Positions 40,294-51,789 of a DNA stretch of 64,000 bases are shown piece after piece (the first letter of the stretch is position 1; the number at the start of each line of letters is the position of its first letter). The stretch comes from Loxodes magnus (lineage: Eukaryota > Ciliophora > Karyorelictea > Loxodida > Loxodidae). The stretch lies in assembly GCA_946699065.1 (NCBI GenBank), contig CAMPDV010000046.1:558001-622000 (forward strand). Direction: 5' to 3'. A program made the translations under genes and the position numbers. The notes under the pieces were generated by a model, which made no database searches, had not been told where the DNA came from, and saw nothing but the letters and a program-made list of their open reading frames with translations.

Positions 40294-43200
40294 ATGTCAT
40301 CTATTTAAATCTAATTTCTAAAGGATCTTCTTCAACACTGCGACACTCTTACTTTAGACCAACTTATTAATTCTGCTTCAAATCTTTCCTCTCCTCTTAC
40401 AATCGAGTAATAAGCAATGGCTTAAGAACTTGAGTAATTAAAGCTTAAAAAGCAGTAATTGAAAGATTAGCTAAATAGCCAAGAGGGAAGCTTATAGTAA
40501 GGGAATATAAAGCTTTCTAGATTTTAAGTTGCTAATAACCCTTAATAGAGGTAAAGTATTAGACTTGAAGAAATAGACTTGCTTGTCATTTTTAGTAGCC
40601 CTTTATACGTAGATTTCGTAGTAAAAGGCAAATCTTAAATGTTGCCCTTAGAATTGCTACCTGTAACTGAAATAAGAGACTCAATTATATAAACTTTATA
40701 GAAGACTGATAAAGTAGTTAAATATAAGTTTATATCTGCCTAATTTGACAGAATACTTAAAAACCTAACCAGCCAGCCTTTAGGAATATAATTCACTTTA
40801 CATGGAGAATAACCTTTTGTTGATAAAATTGCTTTTCTAGATTACTTAGGAAGGGCAGAAGTGATAGACATACCACGCTTTAAGCGTCTTTTATCTGATT
40901 TAGTACAATATGCTCCTGAGTTTATTGTATTAACTAGCTGTCATTCTGAAGAAATAGCAAATATGTTTCTACAGTAGCATGATCAATTTCCAGGTGCTGA
41001 TCATGTAATCTATATAAAATCTAGTCCAAATCCATAGAAAACAGAAGCTGATTATGAGAATATCATTAGCTTTCTGGAAATCCTTTATTTCAAGTTCTTT
41101 TCTAACAAAGATAGTATTTGTGATGCCTTTACTTCTACTTTGAAAGAAATGGATAAATCATTAGGATAAAAGAAGCAAAGCTTTAAGATACTTGTAAAAG
41201 AGTAGTATTGCTCATGCTGTCTGCTAAACTCTGATTAAGGAAAGGCGATTAATCTAACTGTTCCACCAAAGTTTATGAAGCTACCTGATGCTCCTTTAAA
41301 AGCGGTTTGTAGATAGGATGACATATTTAAAATTATAGAAAGTATCAATAATAATAGAGTAGTAACTATCAAAGGAGCCCCTGGAATAGGTAAATCCACT
41401 TTATTAAAGATTTTATGCTACTATCAAATTGAGTAAGATGATAGAGAAAATGTCAAAGATGGAATTTTATACAATAACTGCAGCGGACTTGTGAATGCAG
41501 AAAGTCTCCTTAACAGAGTCCAGATGATCTTAAAGTAGAATAAATCTTCAAAGGTTTCTTTGGTATTTGCCCTTTCTTAAGTATAGGAGATTTTTTCATT
41601 TATGATAATAACAAAAATAGCAGAAATGATTGGAGATAACTATACTCTATTAGTTCTTGATAACATTGAAGATATTTTCTTAAATGACCCCTCCACTCTT
41701 AAGCATACTCTTTACTTTCTTCTATCAGAATGTCAGCATCTTCGTATATTGATTAGTTCACAATGTCCTATAGGAAACTTGCTTGACTATAAAGAATACG
41801 TATATGAATTAGCTACTTTGCATACCAAGTTTGGAAGTAAACTCTTAGAAAACAAATTAGCTTAATTAAATATTTCCTGAAAAAGCAATGATATCACTAA
41901 GTTTCTTGTAAACATGAAGAAGAAGGGGATTATTATAGAAAAGGCAGCTGATTATCTACAACCTTTTGTTGAGTTACTTTAAGGACATCCCTAATCAATT
42001 GCTGTATTTGCTCCATTTATGAAGAATAAAAAATTAGAAGCTATTTATGAAGAACTGGCTTAAAAACTGGAATCAGGGGGAAGAGAAGATTAAGTACTAT
42101 AAGCTATTTCCTAGTGCTTAAATATTAGCTTAACAAGTCTTAACTAAATAAATCCAGAAGCTTAAAGGTTTTTCAGTATTTTTGGGCTATTAAAATAGGA
42201 AGCGACAATAGAACTTTTAGAAGCTATTTGAGAGTCTCCTTGTGAGCATTTAGTAATCATGCTACTGTAGTCTTCTTTGATTGCTTAAAAGAAATCAGGA
42301 AATAAAGTACTTTATTATGCTTATCCTTGCATATAACTATATGCTGACAAAATTCTTACAATCGAAGATACCAAAAAATTTATAGGAAGAATCTCAAAAT
42401 TCCTTCTAGTAATTCTGCAGAATCTTATTTCTACTTATGACACAAAAGATTGAAATGAAAAGCAATTTAGCGAAATCTAAAGATTTGAAGCTAATATTGA
42501 CTGCTGTCTTGCTAAAAGAATTGATAAACTATAACATAAGGAAAACAAGAAGAAGGTTAACTTACTTAGTCAATATATCAGAAGTAACTTTACTCATTTT
42601 ATCTAACAGCGTCTCATATAATAAGCAAAGAAATCTTTATTATCAAAAGCAATAGCAAAGCAAAAAAATTAAGAGTAAGAATAAGGAGCAAAATAAGAGT
42701 AGAGGCTATAAACTTGGACGTAGTTTGAAGATATAGCTCATTAACATTCTAACATGAAGCAAAACAGAAAGATCTTTACCTCTTTTATTAAGAAAGCAGC
42801 CAACGTTCAGTAAGTAAAAATTAAAAGCAATCTTGGAAAATCTTTGATAAGATAGCATGCAAATATGATGCATGCATTATGCAAAATGGGAATTTTCCAG
42901 TCTTATCTTCTACTAATAAAAAAGCGAATAGATAAAGCAAGTACTACTATTTTTCAAACTCTTAATTTAGCAGAGTTTTTCTAAGACAAAGCAACTACTG
43001 CTATCATAACCTTCTTACAAAAGTATTTAAGCTTTGAATGCATAAAAGATACCAAGACTAAAGATAAAGAAATCACTATGGAGAAATTAATCGATGATTT
43101 GCAATAGTTAATTACAGTCTTCTAAAAAGAAAATATCACTATTGGTTAGGCTAATTGCTTTTTATTGCTTAGTCAAATTAATTTCAGGATGTTTCAAAGA

Positions 43201-43485
43201 GCTTTTGACGAAAGTGAGGGCTAATAACTGCTTAACTAATGTAAAAATAATTTACTTTAAGCCTGCGAAATTTATAAATAATAATACCATAACTACGCTG
43301 TTGCTGTTTGCCTTAACTAGATTATTGTAGTTAACGCAGAACTAAAGGTTGAAGAAGTAGGATTAGCTGAAGAACTTGAGAAATATAAAAATTAGGAAAC
43401 AAAACTAAGTTTCTGGTATAACAGGAAAGTATTGTCTCAATTATCAGTAGATAATGTGTTTTTGCAGCTTCCAATAGAACTCTGA
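40294..43485 (+). CDS. CHAT-like protease plus NB-ARC NTPase (NLR-like), 1063 aa
   Basis: A STAND-type protein. Residues 1-90 are helical and Gln-rich. Residues about 95-300 follow the CHAT (caspase-family) fold: DLLVIFSSPL strand, LPLELLPV, then the catalytic pair His170 in FTLHGEQ and Cys216 in IVLTSCHSEEIA, and VIYIKSS with a final helical segment. The NTPase has Walker A GAPGIGKST (361-369), Walker B TLLVLDNIED (Asp456), an arm RILISSQ, and GHPQSIAVFA (564-573) at the NB-ARC GLPL position. The C-terminal 300 residues are helical with TPR-like spacing. Such proteins oligomerise on a trigger and activate the protease domain. The trigger and substrate are unknown here. It is a single exon, with TGA as Trp at about 41878, 42229 and 42450, stop TGA 43483-43485. 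Domain calls are by motif, not by search. Confidence 0.82.
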
Positions 43486-45215
43486 ATTTCATCTTTTTAG
43501 ACTTTCTTTTTAATAAAAATTATTATCTTCTTTAACATCACAATCTTCTATGTTTAATTAACTAAAACTGGATAAAAAGTCTCATAATAATTATAGCAAA
43601 TCTACTAATTTAACCACTTATACAGAAGAAAAATGAAATCATATCAGTTTGGAGCTAAAAAACATAAAAGAAACAAATTGTCAAAATACTTTCAACATGC
43701 GAAATAATAAGATTTATAATTTAATACCTTTAATTCAAGTTTTTAAAATCAACTTAACTTTCATTTTAGAGATTAGTGACCTAAGTATAAAATACAAACT
43801 ATCAATAAGATTTTTTAAAATAACTGATGTAAAAATAATGAAAACAATTTACTTAGACACTTAATTATTATTCTTCAAATACTAATAACCTTCGATAAGT
43901 TTTTAAATCACAAAAATTATAAAGGAAATATAGAAAAAATATGAGAAAGTTAATTTATAAATATTTTTAAGTGAATACTTTTATATATTAAATAACCAAA
44001 CTTATTAGAAAATAAGTAAAATTTTACTTACAATAGCTTTTGATTTTGTTATTAATATTTTATCAAATATTTAAAAAGAATAGAAACTATGATAAAGTTA
44101 AATTCTCAAACTTAATAGCCTTTATTACTTTTTAGCCTTTTTAACTTTAAAAAGTTTATATATTTATTATTTTGAACTTATGGTACTTTTAGTTTGACAT
44201 CATTATTAATTATTAATTTTAAAATCTTAAAATATTGCCTTTTAACTGATTAAATGAATAATTAACTTAATTTCTATTTGAGCATGTCTTTAATAAAACG
44301 GTTATCTAGCTCCAATTATATTTTTTGGTATGCTGACTGCTTAGTATTTAAATTAGTTATATTATTAATAATTTTTAGCAATTCTGATTTAAATAGATTT
44401 ATATATGAAATAATTGCTTTACATTCATTTATTCTTGTTAATTTACTATGTTTTTTGCTTCTAAAAGTGATTTTTAGCTTAATGAGTATCTAAGTTTTTA
44501 ATCTTAATCTATTTAATATGACTTTAACTTAAGAAATGATATTTATTGTATAATTATAATTTATTGTCAGCAGATATTTTATAGTGCTATTTCTAAGAAC
44601 TCTCAGATTTAAATACCTAAGTTTAATAAATCTACCACTTTTTTGCTTTTTTATTTTAATTCAAAAAGCATCAAAATAATATTTGACTAGCCATTCTATT
44701 TTATGTTTTCTAACAGATATTTAGTTATGTTTCGCATATAATTAGCCTATAATGCTAATTAATTAGCAACTGTACATTTATTGTATTAAGCTTATAAGAT
44801 AAGAAAGGTTATTTTTCTAATTAGCACTATTTACTTTTATAGAATTATTTCATTGCGTTGCTTTCATTTCTATGCACTCTAATAAATTCATCACTATTTT
44901 ATTTATTTTGGTAGCCTTGCTTATATCAACCCAAAAAGAAATATATAGTTTAAGTTTAAAGGATCTAATCAGATAAATTAGCTATAAGATAAGAGGATCC
45001 AAACTCTAATAGTTAAAAAATGAATATTTGTTAATGAAAGAGGAGAAGCTAAGTATATGATTATTAAGTATTATTTAAATAATTACATTAGGACTAACTA
45101 TAATATTAATAGTAAGCTTAGTTAGTTTAAATTACTGATAGTTATTAAATACTAAGAATGTATTTAAAACTTAACATTAAACAAGGTTAGAATTATCTGC
45201 TGAAATTACAATTAA
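43486..45215. other. Intergenic, AT-rich
   Basis: About 1.7 kb between convergent 3' ends (CHAT/NB-ARC + and JHY-like 2 -). The sequence is among the most AT-rich of the window. Short open frames are present but none looks coding. Confidence 0.5.
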
Positions 45216-45980
45216 TCATTCTTCAGTTAGCACTACCTTTCTCTATAAGTTCATCTTTCCTTGCATTTCTAAGTACTTTTATATATTTTTCATCCTTACT
45301 TGCTTGGAAAATTCTTTTTCATGATTTCTTTTAATCATTGACTCCTTTCAATTTTCGCTTCCAATAGTCACAGGTCCTAATCCTCCTATTTTAGATTTTT
45401 TATTTTTTATTTACTGATAATCTTTATATAAATAGGGTTCAAATTCAATTTATCTTGGCTTTTTAGAAAGTTCTCTGGTAAATTAAGGCTTCATGTTTTA
45501 GACAGATTAATCATGCTTATATAACTAAACCCTTTAATTTTATCCTTTGCTTTCTTTAATTATGAAGCCATGCTTCGAGTGCTTTAATACTAATGGCTCT
45601 TAAGAATCTTTCGGTATTTGAAAATACATCCTCGAGTCAAATTCTAAGGAGTGCAGTTTTTTAGAATGAAGAGTAATATTTTCAGCTTTATTTAAAATTT
45701 CAGCTTTACTTGAGTTTTTAGTTCCAAAAAATTCTAAGTTATCATACGACTGAGTTAGTGAATAAGTTTAGCCTTTCTTAAATACTGAGTTCTATTAATT
45801 TTAGTGATCTTAGCCATAATGAAGCTAATTTTTATCCATAATTATATTTTAAGCTGTTACCTTTATAGGACTTATTGCTGATGCTTTATTAACAGGAGTC
45901 AGACATTCAAGGTTATCAATTCCAAATTTGGATATTTTCTGGTTTCTATTTTGGAATCTATTTTTAAAAGAGAGCGTCAT
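45216..45980 (-). CDS. JHY-like protein 2, 254 aa
   Basis: Shorter relative of the gene at 38058-39464. It keeps the C-terminal block: PYLYKDYQ ... KIGGLGPVTIGSENW ... SMIKRNHEKEFSKQVR, followed by a short basic tail. The N-terminus starts with a similar basic pattern (SFKNRFQNRNQKI) and both proteins share a T/V-P-V-N-K segment about 35 residues in, so homology probably spans the whole protein. The Trp of SENW is TGA. The stop is TGA 45216-45218, and no intron is needed. The coiled-coil centre of the longer copy is missing. The function is presumably ciliary, by analogy. Confidence 0.72.
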
Positions 45981-46263
45981 TTTAAATTCGGTTATCAATA
46001 TCTAATCTAATTAGTTTATATTATATAAGGATCCTCTCTTTGCTACAACTGTTATACTTACAATACTTAAAATGCTATTTCAAAATAAGCTAAGCGATAT
46101 AATATTTATAGTCTACTGTAAAAAAGATATAATGCTAAGCAGATCTTACACTGAATAGGCTTTTTATTATATTTAGAAAGAAACTTACTTAATCTTACCA
46201 GCATTATCCTTTATAACCTAATAAGAACTAAATAAAGCCACTATCTGTTGCTAAATGCATTTC

Positions 46264-47118
46264 ATGGTAATTTTGAGCATAACATATCTTTTACTAATTA
46301 AATGTCTTAAGTATTCAGATTAGAAAGAAATCAGGCCATTTAATTAGCATAATAGTGAGAAATTTATAAAGCATTAATATTATGGCAGTAAAGTTAAAGC
46401 AATGATGTATATTGATGACAATGATTAACTCTATAGTTGTTCTATTGAATTAATAAGTAGAATAAACATATTTATAGACTAAAGAAAGTCAGACTAATTA
46501 GTAACTTTTTACTTTTTTGATCTTTATAAAGCTTAAGTTTTTAATTAAAGATGCTTAAGAGTAGCTAAATGATAAATCATGAAATTAGATAGTAAGCATG
46601 AAAAAGAAAAGTATGGTATATTAAATAGAAATGACTTAATTTCAAAATTATAATTACAAATAAAGAAATGTAAAGTAGCTATACTTATAAAGGAAACCGA
46701 AATAAAATAAATAGCTCTCATAAAATTACAAGATATAGGGTTAAAGCATAATAACTATTATATAAATGTAAATAGATTTTGCAAAATAAATAAAGTTGAC
46801 TAATTTGCCTAATTATTTTAATATTAATAGGATATTTCTCTTATATAAGAGAGCTTATTATTTTTATATTTTGATGATGCTAAAATATTAGATGAAATAA
46901 TATAAGTACCATTGAAAGAATTGCTCACTTGCTTAGATTAGAAGTTTTAAGATAATTAAAAAGTAATTACATAAGCATGTTAATAACATTATTTACTTGT
47001 TCAATTTGTAAATCCGTAAAAGGAAGGGAGAATTACTTTATATACTATATTTCTAAAGGTTGATAATACTTTAAATTTCCTTTTTTTAGTTTCTCGCTTA
47101 GACTTAAAAACTCACTGA
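46264..47118 (+). CDS. Hypothetical protein, up to 284 aa
   Basis: Open frame that needs one TGA read as Trp (46570-46572). Without that it would split into proteins of 102 and about 175 aa. The N-terminus is hydrophobic (ILSITYLLLIK), perhaps a signal or anchor, but ATG is followed directly by GTAATT, so a start-adjacent intron as in the ARL3 gene is possible. The rest is mixed with coherent helical stretches (DLISKLQLQIKKCK, DEIIQVPLKELLTCLDQ). The last 194 bp overlap the 3' end of the TPR gene on the other strand, so at least one of the two ends is wrong. No family recognised. Confidence 0.38.
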
Positions 47119-48241
47119 GTGATCCTAATAAAATATCTTTATATTGTCTTTCTAAAGTAGTTAAGTTTGGTAATTGATACTAGTTTTAATCCTATTTCTC
47201 AAGAGTCTCAATAATATACAACAAAATATTGCTTAATTCATCATTTCCAAGAATTATAGCCCTTTCTTATGCCTTTTTATAATTTGGGAAATATAAATAG
47301 TCTTCACCAATAGCTGCCATATTTAATTAAAGTGCTTACTTAGTAGATTCTATCTCAGCTAGTTGATAGAAAATTTTGCCTCTCGAGATATAATTATATT
47401 TAACGCATTTCAAAGACTTATTATAGCATTCTCTAGCCTTATTAAGTTCTCTTTCATTTAAATAAATATTTCCAAGGTTATAGAAAGCGTCTCCATTTTA
47501 CTGCTGCTCTAAAATTTCTTCATATATTTACTTAGCATTATCTATCTGCTTCATTTGGGTATATGTTAGTGCTTAAAAGAATCTAGATTCATATGAATTT
47601 GGATTAAAGCAGTAAGCTTCTTAATAAATATATAGAGCCTACAATGGTAGATCTAATCATTATCTACACATATGTCCTAACTCCAATAATACTTAGCTTA
47701 TATTTTCATCTGCCTATTAGAGAAATAAAGGAATAGGATCTTCACTGCTATTGTTAAGCTAAGCTATTAAGTTTTATCTTCAATTTTCATCATTAAACTG
47801 ACTAATCAAATTCTTTAGAACAGGATCCTGCTGAACATTTTAGTCATTAATAAATACTTTAAGCTTTGCATAGATTTAAGCATTTTTATTTATGCAGAAC
47901 AATGTATCTGCTAAGCATAATTTATGCTATGTGCTCCCATGCGCCACATAAGCAAGCAATGCTAGTGCTATACTTAGATAATCAGCAGCTTAAGGAATAA
48001 AGTTTTTGTTTATATAGCATAAAGCAAGCAAATGACATTTATTAGCTAGTTCTGCGAGCATTCTCTCTTGAAGCGATTTATAAGTTTTCTTGATGACAAT
48101 TTCTTTTAGCATATCAATACTGACAGTCTTAATAAGTTCCTTTTAATTACTTGGCTAACTTATAGGAGGTAATTCATTTTAAAATACTTAATTGTGCTAT
48201 TTTAGTGTCTTTTTCTTGTTTTTAGAAAGACACTTACCCAT
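46925..48241 (-). CDS. N-myristoylated TPR protein, 438 aa
   Basis: TPR repeats are visible in the second half, e.g. the block around DAFYNLGNIYLNERELNKARECYNKSL with the W/L-G-A-F-A-P-like spacing, preceded by ESRFFQALTYTQMKQIDNAKQIYEEIL. The N-terminus MGKCLSKNKKK is a near-ideal signal for myristoylation (Gly2, Ser6) with a palmitoylatable Cys4, so the protein is probably membrane-tethered in the cytosol. TGA is Trp near 47790 and 47672. The stop at 46925-46927 follows about 60 codons beyond the region of confident helices. It overlaps the + ORF at 46264-47118. The start abuts the DHHC frame: the ATG is part of its last visible codons, and an alternative spliced fusion is discussed in the findings. 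Confidence 0.78.
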
Positions 48242-48780
48242 TTATTTAAAAATTTCCCTTTAAATATTTATTAATTAAGAGCTAATAAAAGGATGTATAC
48301 CAAATTGCAAAAGCAAGATATGACAAACCAGTTGAAATATCCTAAATTTTTCTTTCCTATACATTTTCCTGTTATTCAACAATGATGGTCAAAATTCTCA
48401 ATACACAGATTACATTCCTTGCAATGTCTTGAACGTTAAATCACATATACCATACATTTCTAGCAAATTACACTCTTATCGTATGTTTCTATGTTTCGTT
48501 CAGAGTGTTAGAGTATACCAGGATTTATTAAAGAAGTAATGGAAAAGCTAATACAAAAGGAAAATAGTATTATCCAGCCTAGGATTTCTGGTAGTATATT
48601 ATTAAGATTTTATATAATTATAACATCAACCAGAACAAATAAAATTAGCACACATAGAAAGTATTAATACTATGGACCAAGAGTTAATAAAGGAACTCCA
48701 GATTTATTAAAGAAAAATCCATAGCAGTTTCCAATCATTCCAACTTTCTTGTTCTCATCCCCAAATGTTTAGTATTTCAT
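48241..48780 (-). CDS. DHHC-type S-acyltransferase, 3' end unresolved, about 180 aa
   Basis: Integral membrane enzyme that transfers palmitate to Cys of proteins. The Cys-rich domain is complete: CQKC, RSRHCKECNLC, then FDHHC followed by W-I-T-G-K-CIGKKN. The residue after DHHC is TGA (Trp) where most enzymes have Pro. Two membrane segments precede it (FLCVLILFVLVDVIII and LGWIILFSFCISFSI) with the lumenal NPG turn, and one follows (YFNWFVISCFCNLVYILLLAL). The usual fourth segment is not visible. ATG 48778-48780 begins a normal short N-terminus. The frame has no stop before it runs into the TPR gene, so an intron must change the frame. A 19-nt GTA...TAG candidate begins just after CNL. Either the gene is short or it continues into the TPR protein. 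Confidence 0.8.
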
Positions 48781-49390
48781 ATTATCTTTTATGGATAATT
48801 GATTAAATATAAAATCTTATCTATCTATATTAATTATTCTATTTCAGAGCACTTTTATATTATAAGTCTCTTTATATTTTAACTACTTCTTTAAGAAAAG
48901 CAAGTAAAGATATCCTTATTAGCTCTAAAAATAATCGTCTTTACTGACTTGTATATTGTATTTTATTGTAACTTAGCTTATCCACTCTAATGAGAAGCAG
49001 TAAAGCTTTACAAATTAGAAAGGAAATCTACTAGAATTATAAAAGGAAGAATGTAAAGCATATATAAATATAATTGAAATTATACCTAGTAATTAAAGAA
49101 TTGATAGTTAAGCCAATTAAAATAGCCTTGCATATAAGCAATTTGATAATAGTGGTTTAGTAAAGAGACAGTTAATTATTAGCTACTAAAACTAAAGTTG
49201 CAAATAGTATTAAAATAGTATCACATTTATACAGTCTCTTGCATATTACTTCTTTTAGCTGAAATTAAAACACGTATTATTTTATTCCTTTTGGTTATAT
49301 TCTCAAGTAAGTAGTTTATAATAAATAGAGATATTTAAGTAGTTAGTTAAATGATTAAATGAAAGGGTTTTGTTGAATTAGTAAATTAAA
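48781..49390. other. Intergenic, divergent 5' ends
   Basis: About 610 bp between the starts of the DHHC gene (-) and paralog 3 (+). AT-rich, probably both promoters, nothing else recognised. Confidence 0.5.
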
Positions 49391-51789
49391 ATGTAGATAA
49401 AGATAGATAAAGTGTCAGCTTTCTTAAAAGTGAAAGGTAAGAAAGTAAAGTAGACTCTGAAAGGTAAAAAGAACAGACTTAAAAGTAATATCAGTTATTG
49501 TTCTCTCCCTAATATTAGTAACATTAAAATCAATCCACTTAACTTCGCTAGTATAATTAACACCAATTAGCAAAAATCCATAAACAAGGACTATGGCATT
49601 AAGTAGCTCAATAATTCTGGTTTTTTCAATTAGAAAAGTAAAAGCATATAAGATAACTATATTACTAATATGATGGATATGTATTAGAAAGATTTAGATG
49701 AAAAAGGGGATAATCCCTATTGCTTAAATCTTTAAAAAAGTAATTTAGAAAACTCTTTATAGAATATCTATCTTTCACATAATTAAACTCTTCTAGAGTC
49801 TAATGTTGGGAAAAAACATTTAAGCAGAAGTGTTTAAAAGTTAAGGCCAATCTAAAGCACTCCTTTAAGTAAAATAGATCTAAAAACTAAACTTGTTAGC
49901 TATAAAAAATTTAATACCAAAGTAAAAGCTTTAGATTAAAATTTAGATTATCAATAGTGAGAAGATAAAAAGAAATTAGCAAAATCTGACTATAAAAAAT
50001 AATGATTCAATGTTATGAACACAATTTTGTGACCGTGTTCAAATATAGGTCAGCCAAAAAAAAATAAAGAAGTTAAATTAACTTTGCTAAAGTTCAACCA
50101 AAAAGATCAATAATAAAATATACAGAAAATAAAGAATAAGTAATCATATCTTACAACAGTTATAAAGCAGATAGAGCAGAAAATGCATGTAAAATAGAAT
50201 GCTAAACAAAAAAATTTTTCCTTTATTAAGTAATTATCTTTCTTTGAGGATGATTCAACAAGTACAACTATACAGAATAAAATAAAACTTGCTTTTTTAG
50301 GGAAGTTGAACAAATAAAATACATAAGAACTTTAAAAGAACTAAGAAGTTAAGTAATAAGAAAATAATAACGAAAATCTAGTGAATAAAATGTGAAATCG
50401 AAATAGTTTGAAAAAGAACTTCAACTAATAGAAATAGAAGGATTCAATACTTTATTTAGATCAATAGACTAAGTTTTTTTAATTATTAACTGGCACATTA
50501 CCTCCATGTAAAGAAGAGTAAGAATAAGAATCTAGTGAAAGAAAATAGGAGATGGAATAATAAAACCAGTAATTATAATAGAAACTAGACGATTCATAAT
50601 AATTAGATAAGACTACTAAAGATTAAGGAGAAAACTTAGTAGACGAAATAAAGCGAACAGATCAGAAAATATAAGAAAGACTTTAAAAAAAACTTCAAAA
50701 ATAGAAATCTAATGGAGATGTTATTGCAGATATAAAAAACCTTCTATTTCCAGAAACTGAAATTAAAGTGGATGAAACCTTTGAATAAACAATAAAATAT
50801 TGCTAATACTGGGAGATAGCAGATTGCTATTTTTTTCATCAAGAAATAGCTATAAAATGGATTTTCACTACGTTTAAGTAATTCGTTGTAAAGAACATAG
50901 AAGATTAAAGTCTAAATTTAAAACTATTGCTAGTATCTAGCTAATAAAAATTGAAAAATGATTTAGCAATAATTAAGAATTTTATAATGAAGGTTAAAGA
51001 ATAAGAGTAGATGAACAAATTAAGAGAAATGCTAGTTTCTTTCTTATAAAACTTTATTAACTCAGTTCAAAGTATGCCTCCTTCTTTGCTATACTTCTTC
51101 TAGTATTTTTTGAAAATAAAAAATATTAATAAAGGCTTAATTACATAGTATGAGATAAAGCGAATCAAAAAGTTTAACAATGTTTAAGTTGTGCTTGATG
51201 ATGAAATGTAGAAGATGCTGTTGATATTTTTCATGATTACAAACCTTTTTATAGGAAAAATAAGCTTGGAATAGTAGTGAAATGTTGATAAGCTGAATTT
51301 AAAAAATAATAACATTGCATTTAACATTAAAACATTTGCTAGTGCTTTACAGATTTTAATCATTTGAACTTTCAAGTTAGCTGGAAGAAATCAAAGTGAA
51401 TCTATTAGTATTTTAGAAGATATAAAGTCAAACAATTACTAGAAAAGTTATAGTGTAAGCTAATAATTCAGAATAATTTCGATGGTGTTTCTGACAAATT
51501 GTACTCTTACTAGCAATTATCGAATTTCATAAATTAAGAAGAATTATGGAATTATCTTTAAGATTTGTTGCTATTGCTTGGTGAAAGCATACTAAATGAA
51601 AGTAGAAACTTCTATAAGAACTATACAAATTTTGAATATTATTAATGTAATTTTTTTATAAATATTATCCTCTTGATTGTTTTCAGTAAAGTTTTAGATT
51701 ATTTTTAAATTTACAGAAATGTGTCATTATAAACTTATAATTTTCCCTTTCCTATAAAAGCTATAGCCTTAACTAGCATGTAAATATGA
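49391..51789 (+). CDS. Paralog family member 3, about 793 aa, unknown function
   Basis: Third member of the family found in tandem at 17127-23874, here on the other strand about 25.5 kb from the nearest copy. It has a disordered Lys/Asn/Gln/Ser-rich N-terminus, then from about residue 470 regular helical sequence (YWEIADCYFFHQEIAIKWIF), SMPPSLLYFFQYF, KMLLIFFMITNLFIGK, FNIKTFASALQILII, and after a 17-nt phase-0 intron (51455-51471) NNFDGVSDKLYSYQQL. The intron site is the same as in paralogs 1 and 2. Six internal TGA are read as Trp, more than in the other two. The second codon is TAG (Gln). The frame remains open to TGA 51787-51789, but the last 50 residues are Ile/Phe/Tyr-rich and may not be real coding sequence. 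Confidence 0.78.

Noticed and set aside
43142-43330. + ORF within the 3' part of the CHAT/NB-ARC gene
   Set aside because: It is in another frame of a gene whose own frame is continuous from 40294 to 43485. The same holds for 42437-42655.
40294-43485. Reading this gene as a classic metacaspase or as a plant-type TIR-NB-LRR
   Set aside because: The His-Gly and Cys-x-Ser context and the preceding strands fit CHAT better. No TIR motif and no leucine-rich repeats are visible.
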